DNA of 64,000 bases from Ligula intestinalis (Eukaryota; Platyhelminthes; Cestoda; Diphyllobothriidea; Diphyllobothriidae), in contig JAYGXS010000005.1 in the NCBI GenBank assembly GCA_036362985.1, forward strand, positions 50,880,394 to 50,944,393, read 5' to 3'. Shown piece after piece: positions 34,501-41,086 of this stretch. Both the position numbers and the translations under genes were made by a program. The stretch's first letter is position 1. Every line of letters starts with the position of its first letter. Under the pieces are notes generated by a model that was given only the letters and a program-made list of their open reading frames with translations, was not told the origin of the DNA and did no database searches.

Positions 34501-35230
34501 CTATCATAAGAGCACTCGTGGTGCAGATAAATATGAAAATGGTGAGATTTATAAATTGATATTGTTTTCTGTATTTGTAATCTCAGGTATGACTACCGAA
34601 TTGAACACAGAATAAGTCTGGCACGCTGATGCAGCAATCATCCACAACATCTCTGTCTGTACCCTCTCTGAAACCTATAGCTATCCCTCTGTTACTGACT
34701 TTTGCCTGTTGGCACCATCTGACAAACATTCAGAACATCTTAACCATGCAGGAACAATTGATTGGGGATGATAAAAGTAAAATATCAATGTATAGTGGCA
34801 GATACGCCTAAGCTGATCTGTTAGAGGACGCACTCGTCCATCCATGGTGCCATTGGAGCTAACACTCAAGCCTACACCGCAAGATGGCTAAGGATATAGG
34901 CAGAACGACATTACAGATAAAGACAAGGACGAATAGAATGGCCATTTTTGGCTTATTAGCTGTCGTCAGCTAGTCATACCCAGACCCAATTGGTGTCAAA
35001 CCGATCCTCGAAATCGTGACCCCTCTGATCAGCAACAAACGTCCTAATGTTCTTCAGCCTATATCATTAGCCGTTTATACTGCCATTTCCATTCTCCGAC
35101 CTCTTATTTGTTGGCTTCAATTCTCTCAGCTAACTGTGTATTCTTGTTTTTTTTAGATACTCCAACTTCAGTCAATGGTTCAGACCGTGTGCGCCAAATT
35201 GTAGAGGTTTTCGAGAACTCGAATCAGTAG
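1292..35230 (+). CDS. AFDN: Afadin/Canoe-like PDZ protein, C-terminal 640 residues (nine exons)
   Basis: Nine exons (1292-1537, 5992-6366, 12467-12992, 14995-15077, 16772-16860, 27406-27529, 31204-31418, 34351-34541, 35157-35230) join in phase 0/0/0/1/0/2/0/2/1 to a TAG stop, 1923 nt in all. Each has AG before it and GT after it. The PDZ domain (exons 1-2) contains GLSIVAAR, LGIYVKSVVPGGGA, GDRILAVNG and GLSQESAARLV, which match the afadin PDZ more closely than any other family I can recall. Afadin links nectins to F-actin at adherens junctions and binds Ras/Rap; its PDZ binds nectin tails. After the PDZ come a proline-rich stretch, a short charged coiled coil and a Ser-rich tail. The FHA, RA and DIL domains must lie upstream of the window. 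The tail is short and weakly conserved, so afadin identity rests on the PDZ. Extra exons between exons 2 and 3 cannot be excluded. Confidence 0.75.
1748..2068 (+). repeat. tRNA-derived element, 303-bp period (copy 1)
   Basis: An 18-base sequence (GCCAAACCTCCTAATAAT) occurs at 1748-1765 and again at 2051-2068. Between them is a tRNA-like core: box A TAGCTTAGCGGTTAGAG at about 1933, and a perfect T arm GCGGG-TTCGAAT-CCCGC at 1983-1999. This is followed by CGAGTTTTTTCACAATTGGG. The same sequence occurs inverted at 4650-4918, so the 18-mer belongs to the element and is not a target-site duplication. Confidence 0.65.
1924..2006 (+). other. tRNA-like core (Pol III box A and box B)
   Basis: TAGCTTAGCGGTTAGAGCG (D arm/box A) and GGTTCGAATCC (box B) are both close to consensus, and the T stem is perfect (5 bp). 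The anticodon arm and acceptor stem do not fold convincingly. It therefore reads as the promoter head of a SINE-like repeat, not a functional tRNA gene. Confidence 0.6.
3065..3230 (+). repeat. Dispersed repeat family R3, copy 1
   Basis: It shares ACTGACGGG(A/C)TAACT(C/T)GGTC and a following GTCAGGC...TGTGGTCTCTTT with 36930-37060, and a weaker form of the same block with 18075-18290. An open frame on the opposite strand (3147-3596) is just repeat sequence. Confidence 0.5.
3336..3500 (+). repeat. Dispersed repeat family R4, copy 1
   Basis: TAGTTCGATCGTCGAT with the following roughly 150 bases aligns with 52819-52990 in the same orientation (TAGTTCGACCGTCGAT, GAAGGCAAAC, CCACTCT...ACCACTCCC-type blocks). 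It lies immediately upstream of a tRNA-Asp-like sequence. Confidence 0.5.
3503..3576 (+). other. tRNA-Asp-like sequence (SINE head or pseudogene)
   Basis: GAGTATCCCCGCCTATCACG and GGAAGACCCGGGTTCATTTC resemble the D-loop/anticodon and T-arm blocks of animal tRNA-Asp, in which the anticodon stem-loop reads CCCGCCTGTCACGCGGG. Here the anticodon position reads ATC, not GTC, and the acceptor stem is poor. It is a decayed tRNA-Asp or a SINE derived from one. Confidence 0.5.
4650..4973 (-). repeat. tRNA-derived element (copy 2) with ~29-nt inverted ends
   Basis: On the minus strand, 4918 down to 4650 matches copy 1 throughout, including box A TAGCTCAGTGGTAGAGCG (near 4748) and box B GGGTTCGACGCTC (near 4697). 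At the right edge, 4920-4948 on the plus strand reads CGCGAGTTTTTTCACAATCG and continues GGTCAACTA, nearly the reverse complement of 4650-4679. The body is therefore flanked by inverted 29-30-nt arms. Confidence 0.6.
5992..6366 (+). CDS. AFDN: Afadin-like exon 2: remainder of PDZ domain
   Basis: A polypyrimidine tract (C-run ending CCGCCAG) precedes the exon, and GTATGT follows at 6367. It holds 125 codons in phase 0. It completes the PDZ with DLGIYVKSVVPGGGA, GDRILAVNGRPM and GLSQESAARLV. Between GGGA and GDRIL there are about two dozen residues (including CTSPTHSDENEELF) where the vertebrate afadin PDZ has only a few, so this loop is enlarged. A Ser/Thr/Arg-rich tail follows the domain. Confidence 0.85.
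6405..6500 (+). mobile_element. Hammerhead-like repeat fragment (copy c)
   Basis: It lies 40 bases after afadin-like exon 2. CTGAGGA (6419-6425), the hairpin GGATCC...GGATCC, then GAAACGTC (6445-6452) are flanked by TGCTT (6414-6418) and GGGCG (6453-6457). The core differs from consensus at one base (G for T). The tail GAATGAGGTTTTTGTCCCGA is a diverged form of the family's GAATAAA...TTGTCCCAG. Confidence 0.55.
7805..8324 (+). CDS. Possible additional afadin-like exon(s), uncertain
   Basis: Two short stretches look coding but cannot be fitted cleanly. At 7805-7869 an AG acceptor (CATTGCCAG) and a GTAATT donor bracket 65 bases; one frame reads THEREELPTQRWRKPPMDPR but would need a phase-1 start, whereas the preceding exon ends in phase 0. 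At 8193-8324 an AG-preceded phase-0 frame reads GGDTGSDSAPYAALPPPPAP and then reaches TAG with no good donor. Either could be an alternative exon or chance. The model without them is in frame. Confidence 0.25.
9790..9833 (+). repeat. (TGG)n microsatellite
   Basis: About 14 uninterrupted GTG/TGG units. An opposite-strand open frame reading poly-His comes from this tract and is not taken as a gene. A short (GT)n run follows at about 9945-9958. Confidence 0.9.
10085..10484. other. Assembly gap (400 N)
   Basis: Exactly 400 consecutive N bases. The round number suggests an estimated or scaffolded gap. Open frames spanning it have no meaning. Confidence 0.99.
10920..11230 (-). repeat. Dispersed repeat R6, diverged copy
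   Basis: Read on the minus strand it shares the order CGTGGGAGG, AAGAGGAGACCG, GAGATGCGACC with the R6 copies at 11395-11760 and 61160-61425, at lower identity. It is in direct orientation with the neighbouring R6 copy. Confidence 0.45.
11395..11760 (-). repeat. Dispersed repeat R6
   Basis: The minus strand aligns over about 230 bases with 61160-61425 (+). Shared blocks include GATCGTGATGTTTAGGGTTC, GACCGTAGAAGTCAGG, GAGATGCGACC and AACGTAAGAACCC. The open frame on this strand (11397-11720) is not shared as protein and is treated as repeat sequence. Confidence 0.65.
12135..12400 (+). repeat. AT-rich dispersed repeat R2, copy 1
   Basis: It aligns along its length with the reverse complement of 45490-45760. 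Shared blocks include CGTTAAATTCCGCCTAC, CATTCTA/GTATTCTACGCAATA, AATAAGATAATG-type and GTTTAACCAC(A/T)(A/T)AATACTTTGAG. It ends just upstream of exon 3. A third, rearranged copy is at 31727-32000. Confidence 0.65.
12467..12992 (+). CDS. AFDN: Afadin-like exon 3: proline-rich segment
   Basis: The acceptor is TTATTCCAG, the start is phase 0, and the end is phase 1 with donor GTTAGT at 12993. It encodes about 175 residues rich in Pro, Ser and Arg, including PPPSVPPPPPPPRLL, a likely SH3/WW/EVH1 ligand. It ends VPDDDYES. The opposite strand and a second + frame are also open here, but only this frame joins its neighbours in phase and has the expected composition. Confidence 0.8.
12993..14994 (+). 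other. Intron between afadin-like exons 3 and 4
   Basis: 2.0 kb. No exon, tRNA-like core or family member is recognised. Short C-runs near 14103 and 14880 are the only low-complexity features. Confidence 0.5.
14995..15077 (+). CDS. AFDN: Afadin-like exon 4: start of coiled coil
   Basis: The acceptor is CTCCTTTTAG and the donor GTAAGG. The exon is 83 nt, phase 1 to phase 0; its first two bases complete a GAT codon with the final G of exon 3. The peptide IELKRLQASGVPSRGLSSKD continues into LAEVEST, a helical charged sequence that resembles the Leu/Glu-rich C-terminal region of afadin only in general character. Confidence 0.75.
15078..16771 (+). other. Intron between afadin-like exons 4 and 5
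   Basis: 1.7 kb. An AG-preceded phase-0 stretch at about 15337-15412 (ETGHLVTTGSFKVQLASM) is open, with a possible GTTAGG donor. It looks less coding than the accepted exons and is not needed for phase continuity. Nothing else is recognised. Confidence 0.45.
16772..16860 (+). CDS. AFDN: Afadin-like exon 5: coiled coil
   Basis: The acceptor is TTTCTTCTGCAG and the donor GTAGGT. The exon is 89 nt, phase 0 to phase 2. The peptide LEMLREMRDELDRSLAYRTE has heptad-like Leu/Met spacing and continues the helix begun in exon 4. A TAG lies 1 nt beyond the donor, so read-through is not possible. Confidence 0.8.
18075..18290 (+). repeat. Repeat R3 relative
   Basis: ATGACGCACTGAAAGCTG, CTTGGAAGGCTGC and TGATGGGATAACTCAGTCCTC correspond in order to 3085-3150. 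After an insertion, GCAGGCTGCAACGGCTCCT corresponds to 3160-3180. It is a diverged, interrupted copy. Confidence 0.4.
22290..22905. repeat. Inverted repeat pair R7
   Basis: About 130 bases at 22290-22420 (+) recur on the minus strand at 22905-22775. Shared blocks include AGTAGCT(T/C)ATGTAGGCCC, CCTAGTCC, AAAACGGT(G/A)GTTATAG and GTTTT(G/A)TG. About 355 bases separate the arms. Neither arm has a convincing coding frame. Confidence 0.6.
24380..24960 (-). pseudogene. Penelope-like element 3' end: GIY-YIG-type C-terminal remnant plus hammerhead-like motif (copy d)
   Basis: On the minus strand an open frame (24946-24518) contains HTSKFDEAEILARGG, RELLESWFTGPQSINKC and LPNPYSVLR. The spacing (H, FD, then R..LE, IN, and P.YSVL) is that of the C-terminal end of GIY-YIG nuclease domains in Penelope-like retroelements. 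The catalytic GIY-YIG start and the reverse transcriptase are absent, so this is a 5'-truncated remnant. About 60 bases after the stop the same strand carries TGTCT, CTGATGA (24456-24450), a hairpin, GAAATGTC and AGGCG. The family call is from motif spacing only. Confidence 0.5.
26675..26870 (+). repeat. Dispersed repeat R5, copy 1
   Basis: It aligns with 55030-55260 in the same orientation. Shared blocks include CGTCCGAAAGTTCCCACAGATTA-type sequence, AGGAAA(C/T)CCCAT, GGC(T)ACTCA(G/T)A(T/C)TATT and AAGTACGTCAGC(T/C)GAT. An open frame over this copy is not preserved in the other. Confidence 0.5.
27406..27529 (+). CDS. AFDN: Afadin-like exon 6: Pro/Ser linker
   Basis: The acceptor is GATCTCTCAG and the donor GTTAGT. 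The exon is 124 nt, phase 2 to phase 0, and its first base completes CGG (Arg) with exon 5. The peptide contains HAGTLSRASPNPPMESN and LSPPAIPPHSGWSEE. It lies about 10.5 kb from exon 5, the longest intron of the gene. Confidence 0.75.
29385..29440 (-). repeat. Hammerhead-like fragment, AGCT lineage (copy i)
   Basis: On the minus strand ATGACGATGGGACCCCGAAA is followed by GCTC, then AGGACAATGAACAA. The core has ATGACGA in place of CTGACGA and a short G/C hairpin. It shares AGCTCAGGACAAT(A/G)AACAA with copy j. Confidence 0.4.
29690..29760 (+). repeat. Hammerhead-like fragment, AGCT lineage (copy j)
   Basis: GACTCCCGCAAGAGCCC is followed by AAAAGCTCAGGACAATAAAC. The GAAA is mutated (CAAAA) and the CTGACGA core is lost, but the tail AGCTCAGGACAATAAACAA identifies it as kin of copies h and i. 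Confidence 0.4.
29900..30090 (-). mobile_element. Hammerhead-like repeat (copy e)
   Basis: On the minus strand: CTGATGA (29969-29963), GGATTCC...GAACCC hairpin, then GAACGTC with one A lost from GAAA, then AAGCCAATAAAATTC. Upstream, CTACAAATACTGAGCGC and GTGCCTCTATC match copy f. Coding sequence is not recognisable. Confidence 0.5.
30360..30530 (+). mobile_element. Hammerhead-like repeat (copy f), inverted relative to copy e
   Basis: CTATAAATACTGTGCACC, TTGTGCCTCTG, CTGATAA (30442-30448), GGAGCGAGGATCC, GAAATGTTAGGCCAATAAAC. It is the same layout as copy e on the opposite strand, about 270 bases away, with core and palindrome each mutated. Confidence 0.45.
31204..31418 (+). CDS. AFDN: Afadin-like exon 7: Ser-rich tail
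   Basis: The acceptor is CATTCTACCTCCAG and the donor GTTAGT at 31419. The exon is 215 nt, phase 0 to phase 2. It encodes about 71 residues rich in Ser, Pro, Arg and Gly (for example SLSLFSPSQPLPPVNLP and GTDSGIFTSSKSFSPYR). It is probably disordered, and no domain is recognised. Confidence 0.75.
31727..32000 (+). repeat. R2-derived fold-back with 46-nt inverted arms
   Basis: Two 40-base units (31727-31766, 31767-31806; TTTTTTCGTT...CCGC/CGCCAATATAAGG) match the start of R2. The R2 interior follows, and then a hairpin: left arm 31889-31935, 19-nt loop, right arm 31955-32000. The arms differ at only about four positions. The left arm corresponds to R2 sequence near 12250-12300, so the structure is an inverted partial duplication of R2. 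Confidence 0.7.
33399..34043 (-). other. Unexplained 214-codon open frame inside intron
   Basis: The translation has a Cys/His-rich patch (HCNRCRCNTKHINPRC) preceded by AAKKRKSD. It could be the decayed tail of a transposon protein, several of which carry terminal Cys-rich motifs, or a chance frame in AT-rich DNA. No family is recognised, and there is no promoter or polyadenylation evidence. It runs antisense to the afadin-like gene. Confidence 0.25.
34351..34541 (+). CDS. AFDN: Afadin-like exon 8: Ser-rich tail
   Basis: A T-run and CCCTCCTGCAG precede the exon, and GTGAGA follows. It is 191 nt, phase 2 to phase 1; the first A completes GGA (Gly) with exon 7. It encodes SSVRDHTSFSRSSGRGSFSL and continues with Ser/Asn/Arg-rich sequence to YHKSTRGADKYEN. 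Confidence 0.75.
35157..35230 (+). CDS. AFDN: Afadin-like terminal exon 9 with stop
   Basis: The acceptor is a T-run ending TTTTAG. The exon starts in phase 1 and completes GAT with exon 8. It encodes TPTSVNGSDRVRQIVEVF plus a few residues and stops at TAG 35228-35230. The end of the peptide looks like a short amphipathic helix. There is no AATAAA in the next 300 bases; ATTAAA near 36134 and AATAAA near 36322 are distant candidates. Confidence 0.75.
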
Positions 35231-36929
35231 CCCCTACCATCTGCACGAAGACCCCAGCTTAATCAACCGCCCCTGGGAATTCGAAAACCGCATTCTCATG
35301 TCACGTTCCAGTTTTCTAAGAGCTCGCACCCTGCCCCCGAACTCCCCTTTAATGCTCCTAAAAATAGCAACAACACCAACCGGAACAGCTACCATGCCAT
35401 TACTCCAACTACATTCTTTTGTACTTTTTGCCTTAAGTATGTTTCAATCAAGTGGACCGAGGCTGTGGTATACAGCAATCTATGGTGAAGCCTGTGCACT
35501 TAATAGTCTATTCCTCCTGTTTTAAAGTGATATTTTTGAAAAAAATAATGACGTTACCTGAAAGCGATTTTTCAAATGATTAATCGTTCTTTGTTTATTC
35601 GGGCAAGAGTTGGAATTTCTTCGTTTATTTAGATGCCGTAAGATCATATTGTATAGACCAGTGAGAAATCTCATTCCCAAGAAGAAAATGGTCTCAATCC
35701 CGGCAACCTATGTGTTTTCTAGGCTCTTATCTAATGTCTTTGAGGGAAGTGAATGGTAAATACATGCATGAATTCCTACACGGTGGACTGCCTGTTGACA
35801 GATTTGGACTTTGTGGGCAGTAACGCCGCTCAATTTGAAAGATTTCCGTTCAAGTATTCACATTAGTTTTCGGAAGGAGCTCGAAGAAGCTGGTCAATGA
35901 CCTTGAGGAAAGTTGAGAGCTTGAAGGGTCACATTCCGACAATGTTTCGATTTGCGTTAGAAGGACATTTCTTTATTCTCCGTCACCGGACGCTAAGGTA
36001 AGACTCACGGATTACTGGCTGAACCGGCCTTCTATCTGGACGATCTCCCCTGCCAAAAGCACTACTTTCAGAATTTTAAACTCTAGGGCGTGCGTTAAGG
36101 GCATGGCTTCTGTCGTTGTCCGTTTTGACGTCATTAAACTGTCGACCCCTTCGCACCTCATTCAGTCTCATCTTCCACGTCAGCTGGTGTTTTTAGAGTT
36201 TGCTGCTGACTTTATCTCCAAGGTGTTATCTTAGCCCTCGAGAACCTAAGGAGGTCTCGTCTCGGCAATCGGCCTTCATCCAATACGCGATCAATTAGTA
36301 AGCCGGTAGTTTATCTCTTCCAATAAATTGCTTCCCTGTCAAATGAAAAACTGCTCAGAACCTGTTGTGGTGGGTGCATTAGCATCCGCTCAAAGGGTGT
36401 CAGAGATAGGAAGCTGGATTACTGCTGGTCGAGTAGAAGATCCGCCGTTGTATATCCCAATAGAACTCAGACATCAAAAAATTTAAGAGCCAAATGAAAA
36501 GATAGAAGTTTTCTAATGGCTGACCGAGAAGGTCGCATGTTTTTAGGTGGAAAATCTTCATTTGGTTGTGACAATGTTGGTTTTGATAAGGGAAGAGAGG
36601 TCGCGTTAGTTTTTGGCATTGCTGTCAGAGGTTCACACTGCATGCGACTCCAGACGCTTCAGCAAAACTCAGATTGACTGGCGAGATGCGTTTTTTGGTC
36701 TAGACAGAACCCACAAGAACCCATTTCGGCTTGGGGACATGTGACAGTATGCCCAAACGTAAGCTTCACGCGTGTCAGCCACTACACTCAATTCCATTTT
36801 CAGTTGATTGACAAGTGATTGTTGAATGAGGCAAGGAGGAAGAAATAACTCCCACACGGCGAAAACAGCCCCACTTCCCACACCAACGCATTTCTCACTA
36901 TAATGCATGTGAGGCAATTAAATCTACGC

Positions 36930-37060
36930 TGGTATTTCCGAAGTTGAGCCTTTGAAGGTTGCAAACTGACGGGATAACTTGGTCCCTCTCAGGGTTGACA
37001 GTCAGGCTCCGTGGTTTCCATTTCCTGTGGTCTCTTTATCGCTCGCAGGATTGTGAGATC
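36930..37060 (+). repeat. Dispersed repeat R3, copy 3
   Basis: AACTGACGGGATAACTTGGT and GTCAGGCTCCGTGGTTTCC...TGTGGTCTCTTT match 3118-3215 in order and spacing. Confidence 0.55.
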
Positions 37061-39764
37061 CGAACATCTTCATGGAAGCCCGCTCCGAGCAGGCCATAGG
37101 TAGCAGACTTAGACGGCCTGTTTCTTTTGTCAGCCACTGCACCTGAATTCGCTTCCGGTCCTGACACTACCTTCGCATCGAAATAATGTTGTTAAGGCGC
37201 CATTCTGCCATAGTTAATGTACCCTAGCGTGCCCGACAAAGGCAGCAAACTTATGGCTCCGTAATTGGAAACTTGGACTTTTTAGCGCTCAAGAAACGAA
37301 CGGATCCTTACTTGGAGCTGAGTAAGACGGCTACTGAGCCGTGAATAGTCACCCTTCTTCCCACCCCCTATGGCTATGTCAACAGTGCGTTTCTTGACGG
37401 CTAATTACATAAGCTGAAGATTCTTCTGTACTTGAATTTTTACCAGCAGCACTGGTACTAATAACAGTGCTTAAAAAGGACATGAAGACACAGCTGATAG
37501 CTAACGCATGCCAGAGCCCTTGCACAGCTCATTTTCTTGCAATAACTCCACTCCGTCCTACTCTGTCTTCCCAACTGCAGCATTTAGGAAATCATCGTGG
37601 CGTCGACACAACAAGATTTGACAGAAATTGGAGTTAATTTGTGGAGCAGAACAGCGGACTCATAGTCGGATATAACAGTTAGAACATGAAAATAATTTCA
37701 CTTCGACCGAAAATGTTTCCCCAAACTTGTATATAAAAATGGAGTTCGATGAATAATTATAAACTAAGCAACAGCAATAGTCAATAAATAATAGACAATC
37801 GCGTTCCAGAAAATCAGCATGACCCTATCGTTTTAGTGTGACGTTTTTACAGCTACCGACTTCCTTGTTTTGCCTTTGGTTTAGCTACTGGGATAGAAGT
37901 GAATAGGGGAGCCAATGAGGTAAGCCACCTGCCAAAATAAGCCCAAAAGGAGGTGGAACAGAATTAAATCTATGTGGACATCTCGAAGCCTTGCTAGCGT
38001 TTGAAGATTCCTATCTTGCTGTTAGATACACCTATAAAAGTTCTTTTTGTTAATTTCTTCTACTTTATCCCGTGCCTGTGTTGCAGAAAAGATGGCTACC
38101 CAGCAAGTAAAATTTGGGGACTCCCAAAAGGATGACTTACTACCCGGTGATAATACTGAGGAGGTTTAATCGAACTGAAGGACAACCAAAGCTGCAACCC
38201 CGGCATAATCCGGATATTTCAGCATAAACTGCCACTGGAAAATATGTTTTTGGTAAGGAAATAAGGATATAAGTAGCCAATCGAAAATGAGCATAAGAAG
38301 TAGCGATAAGTGCCAGCTGACGTGATACAAATAACTACTCAATAAACTATGCAAATGCATTCCAGTGGACTAGGAAGAGGTCAAACCACATAAGTAGATC
38401 AATACTTATCTGAATCTGCATAATAACTCAACTAACCGATATAATCCAAGCATATAAAAAACAAACATTGACAAAAAGAGGCAATGTCTAATACAAGGAT
38501 GCGTATAGCGGCAAAGTAGGCAATAATAGTTCAAAAAATCTAAACCGTAGACCGTTGGCACCCGTTGGCAGGATAGCTTAACAACCATGAAGTGGAGAAG
38601 ATAAAAGTGGTAAAGTAATGCCAGGTCAGAGAACTGCTCCTGGATATAGTAACATGAATACGTTGATGACTAAGGCGACAGCAAATCCCAAGGCTACACA
38701 TGGATGGATACGTGTTCGGCTGTGGCCAATGTCTAACGAGAAATGCTCTCAGATAAGGCTCAATATTTGAGATTAGTCATCTACTAATTCGATCAGTTAC
38801 GGCGATATTGTTTGCATTATTAAGAGGAACGAGAGTTAAGGATTGTCAGGAAGATGGTGATGTATGCCACACGACAACTGTGAGATGCTATACGATATGC
38901 CGCAAATTACGGTCGACCACTCTCACAAGACAAGGAAGCCCGCTCGGCCGCGCGAGGGACTGTTTCCACAAAACCAATTTTCCACCGGTAGGCAAGTAAA
39001 GCCCTGTACCTAAAGATACTACAGCTGACTTATCTTATGATTGGCAAAACAATGATGCAAACGAAAAATCTTCAAAGACCGAAAGCGGTCGTGGGTAAAT
39101 TATCTTGGTGAGTAAAAAACCTCGCTAGGTTGCAACAAAAGCTGCAGATCTTGAATGCTACTACAGAGGATTATCGAAGCCGTAAATTTGATGGCAATGT
39201 ATGGGAACTTATAAAACCTGGCAGGTATACACATTTGATAATGAAACTGAGACAGAGCCAAGGACTAGACCAGCTGGAGCGTCATAACTATATCCATAAC
39301 TGCTAAGCCAAGCAAAACCGATAATTTGGAATTTATATTTGTTAGCGCCAGAACGGCACTGTCGATACATAATGAACGAACGCGAACATTCATATTTAGT
39401 CGAGAATATTAAATAAATAAATAAATATCCAATTCGTCTGTACAAAACAGTCTTGGTCGAGCACTTGCCAAACTGAACGCACGCTCGGATCGCAACATAC
39501 ATGAATATAATCTGGCTGCGCGACGTGGCGACGAAATATCGCAGGCTTTTGTGCGCACCTACGAAACGGTCTGTGTGTTCTCCTTTGTAACCGCCATGAT
39601 ACTCGCCCACGCCGGGAACAAGATAAGCTGAGAATTTATTGAAGTCTGGTCCATGGGTGGGAACTCAATCAATCGATGTATCGATTGGGCGGCAGCGTAC
39701 CTGCAGACATGCGTTACTGATAGTCTTATTCGTATGCACTTCCTGTAATTGTTGCCTAGTTTAA

Positions 39765-39835
39765 ACTGCTGTTATCTCTGACGATGAACCCCTGTACGAG
39801 TTTGAAAGCTCAAAACAATCAACCAACTGTTCCAT
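39765..39835 (+). repeat. Hammerhead-like fragment, AGCT lineage (copy h)
   Basis: CTGACGA (39778-39784), a weak hairpin (AAC...GTT), GAAAGCTC (39804-39811), then AAAACAATCAACCAAC. It is the best preserved core of the AGCT lineage. Confidence 0.45.
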
Positions 39836-40071
39836 TGTTAGATTATATTTCTCCTATACCAGTGCGCATTCTATACTGGACAAATGCAACTAGTCCATAC
39901 CGACATGACTCAATAAGTTCCGGCTGTTTTTAGGGAAAGATGGAAAACCAGGCATACAAGAACGGAGCGGAGACGTCGAGAGGACCAGCAACTGCAGCCG
40001 ACCTCAAGAAAAGCAGTCTGTCCCAGAAAAAACCTGCAAATTTGGTAGGAAAATGCGCAGGATAAGACATT

Positions 40072-40229
40072 ATGGGCGGCATCTTATACTCTAGGGAATG
40101 CAGACCAAACAAGGCCAACAAACTTTACAGTATAGTGAAACAAATATGTAACTATGGTTGGCATAATGCGCAAGGCCAACCATCATGGCTGGCGTCTTAT
40201 AACCTAGGAGAAGTAGACCCAACCAAGCC
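40072..40229 (+). repeat. Imperfect tandem repeat, 113-bp spacing
   Basis: ATGGGCGGCATCTTATACTC (40072) and ATGGCTGGCGTCTTATAACC (40185) each continue with a related 25 bases ending CCAA(A/C)CAAG(G)CC. The two about 45-base units are separated by unrelated sequence. CAAGGCCAAC also recurs. Confidence 0.6.
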
Positions 40230-40522
40230 GTACCGATATGGCCCATAACAGGTGACACCCTATGGCGCTGAAAATATCCGCCCCTTAAGACCTAATAAAA
40301 CGTATGCATATGTTTATTTAAAGAGTTACAGGTAAGGAATGCCATTGAGGACCCTGTTTATGCAAAGCAAACTATATCATTTTTACAGTTAATATGAATT
40401 TGTAGGAAGACATATGATGTCATGACAGAATTTCAAGTAAATATACGCGGAGCAGAATGAAAACAGTCTAGAGCCAGAATAATTGTTTACAATGCTGGCA
40501 GTAGGAAATCATGTTGTCAAAG

Positions 40523-41086
40523 TCACCTTTTGTCAAATAGAATGACATCGAGTCTTCTTTTGAACTCCGCAACTGTGTCAGCTGAAACCGCCTTGCTAGG
40601 TAGCATGTTCCAAGGTCGGAACATGCGTTGGCTGAAGAAATATTTTCGGAGGTCCAATTGAGTGTGTTCGTTTATGACCTTGTAAGGATGGCCACGCAGG
40701 TGAGTTGTGTTGACTTTTTCAAAGAAAGCCTCCAATTTCAGGAAGGAACTGTGGCCCTCGATTATCCTGAGACCATCGACCACCTTTGTCACCCTACGTT
40801 GCATTTGTTCAAGGTCCATATCTTTCTCCAACCACGGTGTCCAAACTGGCACTTCGTATTCAAGATAAGGACTAATAAAGGCGCCAAACATTTTTCCGAA
40901 GAGTTCAGGTGAGAAGATTTTGAACGCTCGTCTGATCCAGTGCAGGGTACTAGTTGACTTGTGGGAGGCCTTTTTACAGTGCTCTGTTGGAATCAAGTTT
41001 GCGGTTTTCCAAATGCCTGGATCTTTGTGCGTATCAATTTCTTTTAATGCGGTGCCATTGATGAAATAACTGTGTTTCTGTGACAC
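40523..41086 (-). pseudogene. CR1/Jockey-like non-LTR retrotransposon, RT C-terminal remnant
   Basis: The 187-codon minus-strand frame has the conserved layout of the segment after the reverse-transcriptase palm/thumb: LHWIRRAF, then ISPYLEYEVPVWTPWLEKDM, then LEQMQRRVTKVVDGL, then LRKYFFSQRMFRPWNMLPS, then TVAEFKRRLD. In intact elements this follows the catalytic YADD region, which is missing here, so the copy is 5'-truncated, as is usual for LINEs. The frame is intact over this length and ends at a stop after LFDKR, suggesting a fairly recent insertion. The CR1 versus Jockey group is not resolved. Confidence 0.8.

Larger units (their letters stand above)
35231..40522. other. Intergenic sequence
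   Basis: 5.3 kb after the afadin-like stop. It contains an R3 copy (36930-37060), a hammerhead-like fragment (39765-39835) and a short imperfect tandem repeat (40072-40229). No exon is recognised; open frames at 38166-38588 and 39209-39610 look random. Confidence 0.5.
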
